Source: Streptomyces sp. NBC_01498 (lineage in GTDB: Bacteria; Actinomycetota; Actinomycetes; Streptomycetales; Streptomycetaceae). Taken from it: a stretch of DNA of 64,000 nt. The stretch is taken from contig NZ_CP109598.1 of assembly GCF_036327775.1 (NCBI RefSeq), positions 1,302,001 through 1,366,000 of the forward strand, given 5' to 3'. Under the pieces are notes generated by a model. That model was not told the DNA's origin. It worked only from the letters and a program-made list of their open reading frames with translations, and did not search any database. Position numbers and translations under genes: made by a program. Every line of letters begins with the position of its first letter. Position 1 is the first letter of the stretch. Shown here one piece after another: positions 36,301 to 46,675 of the stretch.

Positions 36301-37207
36301 GGAGTTCGTCGGGTCCTACGGCGGCGTCATCCACGAGATGACGGAGGCGCGGGACGTCCGGATGGGCATGTACGGCCACTCCAACCAGGTCGCGCACCAC
36401 GCCACGTACATGTACAACGCGGCCTCCCAGCCCTGGAAGACGCAGGAGAAGGTCCGCGAGGTGCTGGGCCGCCTCTACACCGGCAGCGAGATCGGGCAGG
36501 GCTACCACGGCGACGAGGACAACGGCGAGCAGTCGGCCTGGTACCTCTTCTCCGCCATGGGCTTCTACCCGCTGGTGATGGGCAGCGGGGAGTACGCGGT
36601 CGGCTCGCCGCTCTTCACGAAGACGACGGTGCACCTGGAGAACGGGAAGAAGCTCGTCGTCTCGGCGCCGAAGAACAGCGAGAAGAACATCTACGTGCGG
36701 GGCCTGAAGGTCAACGGCAAGGCGTGGAACTCCACGGCGCTGCCGCACGAGGTGCTCGCCGAGGGCGGCACGCTGGAGTTCGACATGGGCCCGGAGCCGT
36801 CGGCGTGGGGCACGGGCAAGGACGCGGCGCCGGTGTCGATCACCCAGGACGACCAGGCGCCGTCGCCCCGGACGGACGCGGTGAGCGGTCCGGGCGCGCT
36901 CTTCGACAACACCTCGAAGACGTCGGCCACGACGGACGGTCCGGTGGAGCTGCCGGTGCCGTCGGCGACGAAGGCGGTCCAGTACACGCTGACCTCGGCG
37001 ACGGCCGCGACGGCACCCGCCGGGTGGGAACTCCAGGGCTCGTCGGACGGCACGTCCTGGCAGACCCTGGACAAGCGGTCGGGCCAGTCCTTCGCCTGGG
37101 ACCAGCAGACCCGCGCGTTCACGGTGACCGCACCGGGCTCGTACGCGCACTACCGGCTGGTGACGAAGGGGCAGGCGACGCTGTCGGAGGTGGAGTTGCT
37201 GCGGTAG
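33365..37207 (+). CDS. Secreted GH92 alpha-mannosidase with N- and C-terminal discoidin-like domains
   Basis: The 1280-residue protein has a Sec signal peptide (cleavage predicted after AVA, residue 34). A discoidin/F5-8C-like domain spans about 92-227 (WLAFEPTAWIEFDLDEP, GSADGKDWKTLDTRSGE). A jelly-roll linker follows, then a GH92 N-terminal beta-sandwich from about 402 and the catalytic (alpha/alpha)6 domain, with HEGLSWSLEGYLNDYG, the segment MYGHSNQVAHHATYMYN and the GH92 signature YHGDEDNGEQSAWYLFSAMG near residue 1050. A second F5-8C domain ends the protein (about 1172-1280). GH92 enzymes are calcium-dependent exo-alpha-mannosidases acting on fungal or yeast mannan and N-glycans. ATG at 33365 has AGGAGGAAGG upstream. 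It lies beside chitobiose and xylose importers. Confidence 0.92.
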   Translation: MQRTPRPRLARGRHAALAAVASLLVVTAPSAAVAQPAKAGAPEDAFTSSFEEGDVQPNWRNTVDTGADGTKRSSGVNGEFGAGIPGNVTDHVVELRASDENSDGGEGKENLVDIQSSTKWLAFEPTAWIEFDLDEPVKVLTYALTSANDHAERDPKDWTLQGSADGKDWKTLDTRSGETFAQRFQTKSYDFDNSTAYAHYRLDISRNNGGSDATQLADVQFSDGDTSTPPPADMRSQIDSGPGGSPTAKSNAGFTGKRALEYAGSHQPDGRAYSYNKVFDVDTVVRPNTELSYRIYPSMPETDLNYPATNVSVDLAFTDGTYLSELKAVDTHGGAMSPQGQGAAKRLYVNQWNAVASGIGSVAAGKTVDRILVAYDSPKGPAKFQGWVDDITLAVKAPAKRLAHLSDYASTTRGTNSSGSFSRGNTFPATAVPHGFNFWTPVTDAGSTSWLYEYARGNNSDNLPTLEALSASHEPSPWMGDRQTFQLMPSTVSGTPDAARSARALPFRHENEIARPHYYGVTFENGLKAEITPTDHAAAMRFTYPGDDASVLLDNITNAGGLTVDAANRSFTGYSDVRSGLSTGATRMFVYGVFDAPVTDSGKLPGGGGKDVTGFLRFDAGQDRTVNLRIATSLIGVDQAKKNLADELPADLGFERVQKKAQRAWDDVLGTVEVEGATRDQLTTLYSSLYRLYLYPNSGFENTGTAAKPRQQYASPFVPKMGTDSPTHTGAKIVTGEVYVNNGFWDTYRTTWPAYSFLSPKQAGKMVDGFVQQYKDGGWISRWSSPGYADLMTGTSSDVAFADAYVKGVDFDAKAAYEAALKNATVKPPSSGVGRKGMETSPFLGYASTETHEGLSWSLEGYLNDYGIAKMGEKLYAETGKKRYQEESAYFLNRARSYVSLFDTEAGFFQGRDLKGDWRVPSGDFDPRVWGYDYTETNGWGYAFTAAQDSRGLANLYGGRAGLGDKLDEYFATPETASAEFVGSYGGVIHEMTEARDVRMGMYGHSNQVAHHATYMYNAASQPWKTQEKVREVLGRLYTGSEIGQGYHGDEDNGEQSAWYLFSAMGFYPLVMGSGEYAVGSPLFTKTTVHLENGKKLVVSAPKNSEKNIYVRGLKVNGKAWNSTALPHEVLAEGGTLEFDMGPEPSAWGTGKDAAPVSITQDDQAPSPRTDAVSGPGALFDNTSKTSATTDGPVELPVPSATKAVQYTLTSATAATAPAGWELQGSSDGTSWQTLDKRSGQSFAWDQQTRAFTVTAPGSYAHYRLVTKGQATLSEVELLR

Positions 37208-37221
37208 CGGCGTCGTGACAT

Positions 37222-37274
37222 GACGAAGGGGCCGTTCCCCGCGCGCCGGGCGCGCGGGGAACGGCCCCTTCGTC
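37222..37274. terminator. Bidirectional terminator between the GH92 gene and acnA
   Basis: Perfect 24-bp arms (37222-37245 and 37251-37274, beginning GACGAAGGGGCCGTTCCCCG) enclose a 5-nt loop closed by one more C-G pair. It serves both convergent genes. Confidence 0.9.
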
Positions 37275-37280
37275 GTCGGT

Positions 37281-40110
<2,830 letters not shown>

Positions 40111-40152
40111 GTGGGCCTTACTGTCCGGCGGCCGCGGTACGCCTTCGGCAGA

Positions 40153-40170
40153 TATCTCGATGTCGAGATA
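40153..40170 (-). promoter_or_regulatory. TamR-like palindrome upstream of acnA
   Basis: TATCTCGA (40153-40160), a 2-nt spacer and TCGAGATA (40163-40170) form a perfect 18-bp inverted repeat of the form bound by MarR-family regulators. In S. coelicolor the citrate/trans-aconitate-responsive MarR protein TamR controls the aconitase gene. The palindrome is 158 bp upstream of the acnA start. The rest of the 39996-40540 gap has no gene I can support. Confidence 0.6.
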
Positions 40171-40540
40171 ACTCTAGTACATGACCGCTACGAGGTCATG
40201 CTCGGGCACCTGTGATCTTTCGCGTGGGCTTTCACGCTCATCGCGTACTCCTTCTTGTACCCCTTCTCGTGCCCCTCTCGCGTCGAAGGGCGCGCGGGCT
40301 TCCGCGCGGCAGCCCGCCGGGGCGGGCGCCGGCGGGCGGCGACGAGGGCCCCGGCGGCGCGCTCGCGGACGGCGGCGCGGCCACGGGTACGGGCTCCCGG
40401 CGAGCGATCCGGGGCGGCTCCCGTACGCGAACAGAGATGACTCTCCGTCAATGTCCGCGCCGGCATACATGGATGGCCGCGCACGGGTAACCCGTACTCC
40501 CGACAGGGCTTCGCCCCAGGGCCTACTTGAGGAGATCACG

Positions 40541-40741
40541 GTGCCGATCACATTCCGTAAGAGTTTCCAGATCCTGCCGGGCGTACGGCTCAACATCAAC
40601 AAGCGGTCGTGGTCCATCACGACCGGCGGCAAGAACGGACCGCGCCACACCCGGAGCAGCACCGGGCGGCGGACCACGTCGATGGACCTGCCGGGCCCCT
40701 TCGGCTGGCGCAAGACGACGACGAAGCGCCGCGGCCACTGA
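40541..40741 (+). CDS. Small DUF4236 protein
   Basis: This short protein of 66 residues starts VPITFRKSFQILPGVRLNIN and contains KRSWSITTGGKNGPRHTRSS, the conserved core of DUF4236: a basic beta-rich domain with no known function. The C terminus (KTTTKRRGH) is strongly basic, suggesting nucleic-acid or membrane-surface contact, which is inference. The GTG at 40541 has GAGGAG 7 nt upstream, which decides the start over longer readings in the same frame. A hairpin terminator follows at 40855-40885. It stands alone between acnA and the MurA-like gene. Confidence 0.82.
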   Translation: MPITFRKSFQILPGVRLNINKRSWSITTGGKNGPRHTRSSTGRRTTSMDLPGPFGWRKTTTKRRGH

Positions 40742-40854
40742 GCCGCCGCACGGCCCGGCGAGCGCCCCACGGGGCCCGAGCCGTTCATCCGCCCGACGGT
40801 TCCCGTTCGGCGGTACGCGGCTCGCCGGGAGGCGCCCGGCGGGGTGACGATGAT

Positions 40855-40885
40855 GAGCGGGGTACGCGGGGCGCGTACCCCGCTC
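40855..40885 (+). terminator. Terminator after the DUF4236 gene
   Basis: GAGCGGGGTACGCG (40855-40868) and CGCGTACCCCGCTC (40872-40885) are perfect complements around a GGG loop. Confidence 0.75.
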
Positions 40886-41000
40886 CGTGCGTCCGTCGCG
40901 GGTTTGGACGACCGCCGCGCTCCGTAGGGTCTGTCGCGATCCGCACGGCCGCCGTTCGCCCGACCGCCTATCACGAATGGCGCAACTCAACAGGTTCCTC

Positions 41001-41016
41001 ATCTCACATATGAGAT
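41001..41016 (+). promoter_or_regulatory. Inverted repeat at the promoter of the XRE-MurA gene
   Basis: ATCTCA and TGAGAT flank CATA; the repeat overlaps the probable -10 region and ends 11 bp before the ATG. There is no ribosome site in between, so the message is probably leaderless. The encoded protein has its own helix-turn-helix, making self-regulation through this site plausible. Confidence 0.5.
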
Positions 41017-41027
41017 AGCCTCGCCGT

Positions 41028-42557
41028 ATGGCAGACGACTACCTCGTACGCATCGGCAAGCTCATTCGTGACGCGCGTCAGCATCGGGGCTGGACACAGA
41101 CCCAGCTCGCGGACGCGCTGGCCACCAGTCAGAGCGCGGTCAACCGGATCGAGCGCGGCAATCAGAACATCAGCCTTGAGATGATCGCCCGCATCGGCGA
41201 GGCACTCGACAGCGAGATCGTGTCGCTCGGCTACGCCGGGCCGATGCATCTGCGGGTGGTGGGCGGACGCCGGCTCTCCGGCTCCATCGACGTCAAGACG
41301 AGCAAGAACGCCTGCGTGGCGCTGCTCTGCGGATCGCTGCTCAACAAGGGCCGCACGGTGCTGCGCCGGGTGGCGCGGATCGAAGAGGTCTACCGGCTCC
41401 TCGAAGTGCTCAACTCCATCGGTGTGCGCACCCGTTGGATCAACGACGGCATGGATCTGGAGATCGTCCCGCCGGCCGAGCTGGACATGGCGGCCATGGA
41501 CGCGGACGCCGCCCGCCGTACGCGCTCGATCATCATGTTCCTCGGTCCACTGCTGCACCGGATGGACAGCTTCCTGCTGCCGTACGCCGGCGGCTGCGAC
41601 CTCGGCACGCGCACCATCGAGCCGCACATGATCGCGCTGCGCCGCTTCGGCCTGGACATCACCGCGACCGAGGGGCTGTACCACGCGGTGGTCGACCGCT
41701 CCGCCTCGCCGGACCGGCCCATCGTGCTGACCGAACGCGGCGACACGGTCACGGAGAACGCGCTGCTCGCCGCCGCGCGGCACGACGGCGTCACCGTGAT
41801 CCGCAACGCGTCGTCGAACTACATGGTCCAGGACCTGTGCTTCTTCCTGGACGCGCTCGGTGTCCGGGTCGAGGGCGTCGGCACCACCACGCTCACCGTG
41901 CACGGGGTGCCCACCATCGACACCGACGTGGACTACTCCCCCTCCGAGGACCCGGTCGAGGCGATGAGCCTGATCGCCGCGGCGGTGGTGACCGAGTCCG
42001 AGCTGACGATCCGCCGGGTGCCGATCGAGTTCCTGGAGATCGAACTCGCGGTGCTGGAAGAGATGGGCCTGGACCACGACCGTACGCCCGAATACCCGGC
42101 GGACAACGGCCGTACGCGGCTCGTGGACCTGACCGTACGGCCCTCGAAGCTGGAGGCGCCGATCGACAAGATCCACCCGATGCCCTTCCCGGGCCTGAAC
42201 ATCGACAACGTCCCCTTCTTCGCGGCGATCGCCGCCGTCGCACAGGGCAAGACCCTGATCCACGACTGGGTCTACGACAACCGTGCCATCTACCTCACCG
42301 ACCTCAACCGCCTCGGCGGCCGGCTCCAACTCCTCGACCCCCACCGGGTTCTGGTCGAGGGCCCGACCCGCTGGCGCGCGGCGGAGATGATGTGCCCGCC
42401 GGCCCTGCGCCCGGCCGTGGTGGTCCTGCTGGGGATGATGGCGGCGGAGGGCACGTCGGTGCTGCGCAACGTGTATGTGATCAACCGGGGTTACGAGGAT
42501 CTGGCGGAGCGGCTGAACTCGGTGGGCGCGCAGATCGAGATCTTCCGCGACATCTGA
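41028..42557 (+). CDS. MurA-like enolpyruvyl transferase fused to an XRE helix-turn-helix
   Basis: The 509-residue protein joins an XRE-type helix-turn-helix (residues about 7-65, with GWTQTQLADALATSQSAVNRIE) to a full EPSP-synthase/MurA domain (about 75-509). The MurA part keeps the Lys-Asn pair in VKTSKNACVALL (K93, N94) and the catalytic Cys at residue 190 in AGGCDLGTR, the residue that binds phosphoenolpyruvate and fosfomycin in MurA. It should transfer enolpyruvate to UDP-N-acetylglucosamine, the first peptidoglycan step, or has become a regulator that senses this ligand. It corresponds to the second MurA of Streptomyces. The ATG at 41028 has no ribosome site. Confidence 0.88.
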   Translation: MADDYLVRIGKLIRDARQHRGWTQTQLADALATSQSAVNRIERGNQNISLEMIARIGEALDSEIVSLGYAGPMHLRVVGGRRLSGSIDVKTSKNACVALLCGSLLNKGRTVLRRVARIEEVYRLLEVLNSIGVRTRWINDGMDLEIVPPAELDMAAMDADAARRTRSIIMFLGPLLHRMDSFLLPYAGGCDLGTRTIEPHMIALRRFGLDITATEGLYHAVVDRSASPDRPIVLTERGDTVTENALLAAARHDGVTVIRNASSNYMVQDLCFFLDALGVRVEGVGTTTLTVHGVPTIDTDVDYSPSEDPVEAMSLIAAAVVTESELTIRRVPIEFLEIELAVLEEMGLDHDRTPEYPADNGRTRLVDLTVRPSKLEAPIDKIHPMPFPGLNIDNVPFFAAIAAVAQGKTLIHDWVYDNRAIYLTDLNRLGGRLQLLDPHRVLVEGPTRWRAAEMMCPPALRPAVVVLLGMMAAEGTSVLRNVYVINRGYEDLAERLNSVGAQIEIFRDI

Positions 42558-43445
42558 GGTGCGGATGCCGCCGCGCCCGGTCCGACCTGCCAACCGGTGT
42601 GCCAGGAAGGGGCGGCGGCAGCTCCGGGACTCCTCCGGGACTTCGGGCCCTCGGCGGGCCAGGAGCCGAGCTGGGCAGTCTCCGCCGACCGGCGCGGCCA
42701 CGCTAAGACCACGTCGATGGCGGCGCTGCCTCGTGCGCCGGGGCGGGGCAGGAAGTGGGAGTACTTCCGCAGCGTGAACCCGGGGGTCGAAGTGCCCCGG
42801 CCGACCGGCACCCCGGACCTCCGGACCTCCTTTCGACAATCGATCCATACGACTGCCGAAGGTTCGACTCCCACAGAAGGCCAGGTCAAAGCCCTCTCAA
42901 GGCCGAACAGGGCTTGGCGCCGGTTTTCGTTCCGATGGCCCACACACCCCAATCCGCCGCGGGTCACGCGCCACGAGACGCCCCATGATCGGCGGCGGTC
43001 AGGCGGGGCGGCCCCCACGGACGCCCCGACAGTTGGCCGCACGACCAACGCGTGACCAACAACGGCCAGGAACAGGCAGAAACGCCCTGATGGAGTCCGA
43101 TCCAGACGGAAAGCGACAACCACCACTCGGACGATAAACTGCCTGATCAGAGGGCCTTCGCGCCTCGGACAGGCCAGGTGTGGCAACCCCGGGCGCCTTC
43201 CCCCTCCCCGGATGCAAACCGCCTCGGCCACCGGCACCGAGAGGCCGCCGGTCGAAATCGACTCGCCACCCAGGAACCACACCGTGAAGCCGCTCCGAAT
43301 TGAGAACTCTTCGAATCGGCTCGCACACTCTTCGTTGTGCCAAGGCACCGAATTCGGGTACGTGAAGGCCACCCGCAGGCGTCCGTTCCCCCACTCAACT
43401 AGGCTTGAAAACTGAAGTAAATCGGATGAGACAGGGAGGCGGCGT
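42558..43445. other. Long gap with a tRNA-like fragment
   Basis: No credible gene is seen in these 888 bp. Base composition is clearly less GC-rich than in the flanks, especially 42830-43440. At 42851-42882 the sequence GGTTCGACTCCCAC followed by AGAAGGCCA looks like a tRNA T-loop and 3' acceptor strand without the rest of a tRNA. A 7-bp hairpin (AAGCCCT 42889-42895, AGGGCTT 42909-42915) follows. It may be the scar of an integrated element. Confidence 0.35.
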
Positions 43446-44144
43446 GTGATGGCGAAGGTACTTTTCATCGTGAGCGGGGCGACGTATTGGACACTCAAGG
43501 ACGGCACCAGACATGCGACCGGCTACTGGGCCGAGGAATTCGCGATGCCGTACAAGAAGATCACGGAAGCCGGCCACGAGGTGGTGGTGGCGACTCCTGG
43601 TGGTGTGACCCCGAACGTCGACATGATGAGCCTGCGGCCCTCCATGGCGGGCGGTGAGGACGGGGCCCTGGAACTGGAGACCATCATCCGTTCCGCGGAG
43701 GAGATGCGGCGGCCGATCATGCTGTCGGACGTCCGCCTCGACGACTACGACGCGGTCTACCTGCCCGGCGGCCACGGCCCCATGGCGGATCTGGCGTGGG
43801 ACGCCGACGTAGGCCGACTGCTGACGGAACAACTCGCCTCGGGCAGACCGCTGTTCATCGTGTGCCACGGCCCCGCCGCGATGCTGGCCACCAGGATCCA
43901 CGGCGCGTCGCCCTTCAAGGGCTACCGAATCACCTGTTTCACCAACGAGGAAGAAGCAGGCGTCGGTCTGGCCTCTCGGGCCACCTGGCTGCTGGAGACC
44001 GACGTGAAGGAGAAGGTCGGTGTCGACTTCAGCCGCGGTCCGATATGGGAGCCGTACCTGGTGGAAGATCGCAACCTCGTCACGGGGCAGAACCCCAACT
44101 CGGCCGCGGTCCTGGCCGACCGGCTCCTGGAAATCGTGAAGTGA
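43446..44144 (+). CDS. DJ-1/PfpI (type 1 glutamine amidotransferase-like) family protein
   Basis: The 232-residue protein shows the Hsp31-like branch of the DJ-1/PfpI family. The nucleophile elbow FIVCHGPAAM has Cys140 followed by His141, and the acidic partner is in GYWAEEF near residue 30. LPGGHGPMADLAWD is the family's conserved loop. Relatives act as glyoxalase III, deglycase-like or chaperone enzymes in carbonyl stress, but which applies cannot be read from sequence. GTG at 43446 lies 6 nt after GGGAGG; the ATG at 43449 is equally possible. It stands in a gene-poor accessory stretch. Confidence 0.88.
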   Translation: MMAKVLFIVSGATYWTLKDGTRHATGYWAEEFAMPYKKITEAGHEVVVATPGGVTPNVDMMSLRPSMAGGEDGALELETIIRSAEEMRRPIMLSDVRLDDYDAVYLPGGHGPMADLAWDADVGRLLTEQLASGRPLFIVCHGPAAMLATRIHGASPFKGYRITCFTNEEEAGVGLASRATWLLETDVKEKVGVDFSRGPIWEPYLVEDRNLVTGQNPNSAAVLADRLLEIVK

Positions 44145-44204
44145 TTCGGCTCGGGGCGATTCCTCACAGGCGAAGCTCGTAGAGGGCGTCCCGAACGCCC
44201 TGGA

Positions 44205-44603
44205 TCAGGTCCGGCCCGGCATCGGCTCGGCGAGTGCTGCCCGCCATTCAGGCGCGGCGAAGACGTCCCCGAAGAACTGGGTCTCGTGGACCACGTGGCC
44301 GCCGGAAAATTCCATGATGCTCACTGAATGGGTGGGCACCCTGTCGTAGGTGATGACGCATTCGCTCACCCACAGATTCCCGCCGCCGACAATCCGGCGG
44401 ACGGTGAAATGCCGATCGGCGGGGTGCCCGCCACGTTGCGCCGAAATCTTTGCGCGGCCTCGGAATCGTTCCCCTGATTGTGGATAGTCGAGGATCGCGT
44501 CCGCAGCGTAGATGGCGTGCTCGGCTTCGGTGTCCCCACGTTCCGATGCCCGCCAGTGGTCGTTGAGCGCGGCCCTGACCCGGTTGTCCGGATCTCCATC
44601 CAT
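44205..44603 (-). CDS. SnoaL-like / NTF2-fold protein
   Basis: The 132-residue protein shows the short cone-shaped NTF2-like layout: an N-terminal helix pair (DNRVRAALNDHWRASERGDTE), an acidic short beta segment (AIYAADAILDYPQSGERFRG), then antiparallel strands HFTVRRIVGGGNLWVSECVITYD and SVSIMEFSGGHVVHETQFFGD. Such proteins are polyketide cyclases, isomerases or unassigned binding proteins; no catalytic set is certain here, although the Asp and His residues of the pocket are present. ATG at 44603 has AAGGA 7 nt upstream, which rules out the 30-residue longer reading. It is convergent with the DJ-1 gene. Confidence 0.75.
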   Translation of the reverse strand: MDGDPDNRVRAALNDHWRASERGDTEAEHAIYAADAILDYPQSGERFRGRAKISAQRGGHPADRHFTVRRIVGGGNLWVSECVITYDRVPTHSVSIMEFSGGHVVHETQFFGDVFAAPEWRAALAEPMPGRT

Positions 44604-45040
44604 TCTCTTGTCCTTCTGTAGCCGGCCGGGAGTGATCCGGGGACCTGGAAGCGGACGTTCGGCCATCATCCGATCACGAGGCTCGTCGGCCACGGGGCAG
44701 GCGGGGCCGGTGGGCCGCGTGAGACGGCCCTATTCGGTGCTCCCACCGCACCGCACCGCATCGCACCGCATCGCACCGCATCGCACCGCATCCAAAGTGC
44801 GGACGGCCGGAACAGGATCCGGACCATGTACGGGCCGACGTCGCCCCTGCGGGGAGCGCCAATGGACGACAGCCATTTTTCAGATCGACAGCGACGAAGA
44901 CCTCTTCCGCGTCATACCGTTTACTACGAACCGGCCGGCCGCAATCGTTCGGTACCTGCCGCCGGATGACGACCGGGGAAAGCCCGAGGGGCGGCCGGAG
45001 AAGTTCTCCGGCCGCCCCTCGGCGCATTGCGCCACGTGTG
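44604..45040. repeat. Gap with a 10-bp tandem repeat
   Basis: At 44741-44790 a 10-bp unit TCGCACCGCA occurs five times, the first two copies slightly changed, with a CCGCA sub-period. The rest of the 437-bp gap holds a terminator near 45000 and no gene I can support. Confidence 0.65.
44984..45022 (-). terminator. Terminator after the PRC-barrel gene
   Basis: CCGAGGGGCGGCCGGAGA (from 44984) pairs perfectly with the strand ending at 45022, leaving an AGT loop and an 18-bp stem. Confidence 0.8.
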
Positions 45041-45394
45041 TCAGTGGCGACGGTGTCCGTCGTAGTAGCCGCCGAGCCGCTCGTGATAACCGGCGTCTCC
45101 GACGTGCTTGTCCTTGTCGAACTCAGGGGAGTCCTTGATCTGCTCCTTGGTGAGGTCGACGTGGATCTTCCGCTCCTCCTGGTCGATCGAGCGGACCGTA
45201 CCGGCAGGCAGCAGGACGTGCTTGCCGAAGATCCAGACACCCGTGTCGACCACCAGGTACGAGGAGTCGACATCGTCCGAGTGCTTGTCCACCTTGCCGA
45301 TGCTGCCGTCGGTCGCCTCGACCTTGTACCCGATCAGATCGGTACCCGAGGTGCGGCCGGCGGTCGGCTGGTATCCCCACATGTTGTCACTCAT
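45041..45394 (-). CDS. PRC-barrel domain protein
   Basis: The 117-residue protein carries a PRC-barrel: DLIGYKVEATDGSIGKVDKH starts the barrel, and SYLVVDTGVWIFGKHVLLPAG, VRSIDQEERKIHVDLTKEQIKD follow (each read as a separate strand pair). The C terminus is rich in His, Gly and Tyr (YHERLGGYYDGHRRH). Small PRC-barrel proteins of this type are common in Streptomyces and are thought to be stress-related, with no known biochemical role. ATG at 45394 has GGGAG at 8 nt. Its upstream region contains the palindrome ACACATGTGT at 45518-45527. Confidence 0.85.
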   Translation of the reverse strand: MSDNMWGYQPTAGRTSGTDLIGYKVEATDGSIGKVDKHSDDVDSSYLVVDTGVWIFGKHVLLPAGTVRSIDQEERKIHVDLTKEQIKDSPEFDKDKHVGDAGYHERLGGYYDGHRRH

Positions 45395-45883
45395 CAAACG
45401 TCTCCCTTTTACCTAGAAAAGCTCATCCAGCAATAGCGCCCGGATGAATTTCACGCCGTGTCCCCCGACTGCGGCGCGTCCCTCTCAGTTCTTCGTGTGC
45501 CCGAGGATCCGGGGCTCACACATGTGTCACCGTGTTGAAATTCACCATGGTCAGGGCGTTTTGAGTGCGCATCAGGCGCTGGGCGCCGGAGGACAGGGGA
45601 AAATACGCGCGAGAGGAAGAATGAAAATTCAATCTTGGTCAGCCCGCGCCGCTGCGTGGCCGCTGATCGATTTATCTGGTCTGCACCGGCTCGGAAATCG
45701 GAGAGGCCCCGTCGGAAACGACGGGCCGCCGGGGTCATAAATCCGTTACGGTTTCCGGGGATTCCGAGGGGAACCGGATGCGGCCCCACGGCCCCGGCCG
45801 ACCGGCAGCGGCAGCGGCAGCGGCAACGGCAGCGGCAACGGCAACGGCAACGGCAACGACAACGACAACGACAACGACAGTGG
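45395..45883. repeat. AT-richer gap with a hexanucleotide microsatellite
   Basis: From 45803 to 45880 thirteen 6-bp units drift from CGGCAG through CGGCAA to CGACAA. The array ends 3 bp before the stop of the SDR-like gene. The remaining gap is unusually AT-rich and contains no gene with adequate support. Confidence 0.75.
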
Positions 45884-46675
45884 TCAACAGGGCGTACCTG
45901 GGTGGGCGGGCGGCGCGTCGTCCGTGAGAACCGTGTCCGGGAGGACCGTGGCCGCGAGATCCGCCTTCGTCCTGGGCGAGCCGACGACGACCGGTCTCTG
46001 ACCGTTCATGAGCGCCTCGAAGCCGTCTTTGGCCATCCGGACCGGGTCGCTCTCCTTCTCCTGTCCGATCCTGGCGTCCGCCGTGCCGGTGTTCCCGGAG
46101 AGTTCCGTCCCCGTGGGGCCAGGGCTGGGCATCAGCGCGGTGACGGTCACCCCGGCGTCCCGCAGTTCGTCCCCCAGGGCTTCGGCGAAGGACCGCGCGA
46201 ACGACATCGACGCGAGGCGCACGGCCTGGTGGGAGGCCGGCACCGTCGGGGCGAGCTGCGAGGTGAACAGGACCCTCCCCTCGCGCCGTGCGGCCATCTC
46301 GGGAAGGAGACGCTTCGCGAGCGCCACCGTCGAAATGATGTTGAGGTCGACGAGACGTATCTCGTCGGCCAGTCCGGTCCGGACGAACGGTCCGCCCCCG
46401 CCGACACCGGCGTTGAGTACGGCGACGGCGACCGGCCGTCCCAGGGCGGTGAGCCTCTCGTACAGCAGGCCCACACCACCGGGCGCCGAGAGATCGACCT
46501 GAACGGCGTCGGCGTGCGCACCCATGGCGCGAATCTCGTCCGCCGCCCGGCGCAGTTCGTCGTCCGCCGCCGCCAGCAGGAGGGCGTACCCGTTCTCGGC
46601 GAGCAGCTTGGCCAGCTCGAATCCGACGCCGCTGGAAGCGCCGGTGACCAGGGCAAGAGGGCTGGTGTCCTTCAT
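45884..46675 (-). CDS. SDR-fold protein lacking the catalytic Tyr and Lys
   Basis: The 263-residue protein has a clear short-chain dehydrogenase Rossmann fold: LVTGASSGVGFELAKLLAENG, the VDL segment and VLNAGVGGGGPF. The catalytic Ser is kept (residue 139 in LFTSQLAPT), and Asn112 is present. Where active SDRs have Tyr-x3-Lys, this protein reads AVRLASMSFA, with Arg153 in place of Tyr and Met157 in place of Lys. It should bind a nucleotide but is unlikely to be an active oxidoreductase. ATG at 46675 is directly before the fold. It ends beside a microsatellite and lies in an accessory region. Confidence 0.82.
   Translation of the reverse strand: MKDTSPLALVTGASSGVGFELAKLLAENGYALLLAAADDELRRAADEIRAMGAHADAVQVDLSAPGGVGLLYERLTALGRPVAVAVLNAGVGGGGPFVRTGLADEIRLVDLNIISTVALAKRLLPEMAARREGRVLFTSQLAPTVPASHQAVRLASMSFARSFAEALGDELRDAGVTVTALMPSPGPTGTELSGNTGTADARIGQEKESDPVRMAKDGFEALMNGQRPVVVGSPRTKADLAATVLPDTVLTDDAPPAHPGTPC

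Noticed and set aside
42597..43055. A 152-codon plus-strand frame in the gap after the MurA-like gene
   Set aside because: No ribosome site, no domain, and poor third-position GC bias; the region reads as non-coding.
45671..45690. A second DasR-like site (CTGGTCTGCACCGG)
   Set aside because: Only about 10 of 16 positions match and it is in a gap with no GlcNAc-related gene.
45621..45740. A 39-codon plus-strand frame starting MKIQSWSARAAAW with GAGAGGAAGA upstream
   Set aside because: A ribosome-like site is present, but there is no third-position bias over so short a span and nothing familiar in the peptide; left as a weak possibility.
44741..45880. Possible CRISPR array from the short repeats
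   Set aside because: The units are contiguous with no spacers of variable sequence, and no cas genes are present.
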